A DNA stretch of 7,140 nt from Bacillota bacterium (GTDB lineage: Bacteria; Bacillota; Clostridia; Lutisporales; Lutisporaceae). Made by a program: the position numbers and the translations under genes. The stretch is taken from contig JAEXXN010000180.1 in assembly GCA_023405875.1 (NCBI GenBank), forward strand, positions 1 to 7,140, written 5' to 3'. Position 1 is the first letter of the stretch. Each line of letters begins with the position of its first letter. The notes beneath the pieces were generated by a model. That model had not been told where the DNA came from. It made no database searches and saw only the letters and a program-made list of their open reading frames with translations. This document shows, one piece after another, positions 6,381-7,140 of the stretch.

Positions 6381-7140
6381 ATGGATTACTTGTCAAGAGA
6401 AGGAGCTCCCGTATCCCCGGAGCTTTGGGAAAAGATAGATGCCGCTGTTGTTAAGTCAGCCCGTAATGTATTGGCAGGCAGGAGATTCCTGCGCATATTC
6501 GGTCCTCTTGGGATCGGTGCAGGAAGCATACAGATAGATGATGCAGACACCTTTGATGAGGTCAGCCAGGATGGTTTTATAACCATAAAGGGAAGAAGGT
6601 ATGTGGAGATACCTACAATATATGATGATTTCACGCTTTTGGGAAAAGAACTGGAAAACAGTGTACAGTCAGGCTATCCGGTTGACCTTTCAAGAGCCAT
6701 GGACGCGGCTCAGGCTTTAGCCTTAAAGGAAGATAGATTAATATTTTTCGGAAATCCTGAAAACGGCTATGAAGGCCTTTTGACTGCACCAGGAACCAAC
6801 AAGCTTAAGAAAAAGGATTGGGCAGCAGGGGAAAACGCGTTTTCCGATGTAGCTGCTGCAATTGAGCTTTTGACCTCCAAAGCAATATATGGAACCTATG
6901 CCCTGGCTGTCAGCTCCGATCTTTACATGCAGATGCAGAGGCTGCAGGAGGGAACCGGGCTGCTGGAAATCGACAGGGTCAGCAAGCTGCTGGATGGGAA
7001 TATCTATAAAACTCCTGTACTGGGAAAAGGAAAAGCTGTTCTTGTATGCTCTGATTCCAGGAACATGGACCTGGTCATAGGACAGGATATTTCAACAGGC
7101 TATCTGGAGCAGAAGGACTTTAACCACAGCTTCCGTATTC
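6381..7140 (+). CDS. enc: Encapsulin shell protein, family 1 (3' end outside window)
   Basis: The first 253 codons of a family 1 encapsulin (HK97 phage capsid fold) are visible. By comparison with Thermotoga maritima encapsulin about 20 codons are missing at the right edge. It self-assembles into a protein cage that encloses the ferritin-like cargo. Recognisable stretches are the N-terminal MDYLSREGAPVSPELWEKID, the family's GRRFLRIFGPLG (33-44), the extended loop with FITIKGRRYVEIP (66-78), the P-domain helix VDLSRAMDAAQ with DRLIFFGNPENGYEGLL (118-134), the A-domain YALAVSSDLY (173-182), and the near-C-terminal LVIGQDISTGY (231-241). The FMN-stacking residue W87 of the T. maritima shell aligns with K89 here (FTLLGKELEN versus FTLDLWELDN). 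AAGGAGGT (6367-6374) lies 6 bases before the ATG. Gene order cargo then shell, 27 bases apart, is typical. The number of subunits per cage cannot be inferred from the sequence. Confidence 0.95.
   Translation, partial: MDYLSREGAPVSPELWEKIDAAVVKSARNVLAGRRFLRIFGPLGIGAGSIQIDDADTFDEVSQDGFITIKGRRYVEIPTIYDDFTLLGKELENSVQSGYPVDLSRAMDAAQALALKEDRLIFFGNPENGYEGLLTAPGTNKLKKKDWAAGENAFSDVAAAIELLTSKAIYGTYALAVSSDLYMQMQRLQEGTGLLEIDRVSKLLDGNIYKTPVLGKGKAVLVCSDSRNMDLVIGQDISTGYLEQKDFNHSFRI

Noticed and set aside
6386..6634. Minus-strand open frame opposite the encapsulin gene
   Set aside because: It is antisense to a well-conserved family 1 encapsulin sequence and has no features of its own.

Overview
The window looks like a chromosomal segment from a low-to-moderate GC Firmicute, most likely an anaerobic Clostridia member. 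The evidence is a T-box (tRNA-sensing) leader in front of thrS, strong AGGAGG-type ribosome binding sites on most genes, a BlaI/BlaR1 pair, AT-rich intergenic DNA, and proteins of clostridial character. The assignment to Clostridia is inference; no rRNA or other taxonomic marker is present.

Layout, left to right. (1) Positions 1-652, minus strand: a blaI-type repressor gene whose 3' end overlaps the start of a blaR1/mecR1-type membrane sensor gene by 8 bases. The sensor runs off the left edge after 68 codons. The divergent upstream DNA carries two similar inverted repeats that fit BlaI operators, placed over and just downstream of a plausible promoter. (2) Positions 708-2967, plus strand: a perfect-consensus promoter (TTGACA, 17 bp, TATAAT), a compact T-box riboswitch with an ACC threonine specifier and a terminator, then thrS (646 codons). 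The synthetase is full length and keeps its zinc and editing residues, but its catalytic core differs from the E. coli-type enzyme in motif 2. (3) Positions 3153-5600: a membrane-anchored two-PAS protein with a degenerate GGDEF domain and an apparently intact EAL domain, read as a c-di-GMP phosphodiesterase. (4) Positions 5601-5981: an AT-rich intergenic stretch with a possible terminator and a promoter whose -10 box lies inside a perfect 23-bp palindrome. (5) Positions 5982 to the right edge: a two-gene encapsulin nanocompartment operon, with a small ferritin-like cargo (EncFtn type, with a C-terminal targeting peptide) followed by the family 1 encapsulin shell protein, cut by the window about 20 codons before its expected end.

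The four units appear to be independently transcribed and functionally separate: cell-wall antibiotic sensing, translation with amino-acid-starvation control, second-messenger turnover, and iron storage or oxidative protection. The best-supported accessory system is the encapsulin/EncFtn operon. The least conventional observations are the palindrome controlling it, the loss of the flavin-stacking tryptophan in the shell, the T-box that lacks room for Stem II, and the divergent ThrRS core. I did not find a wholly new system.
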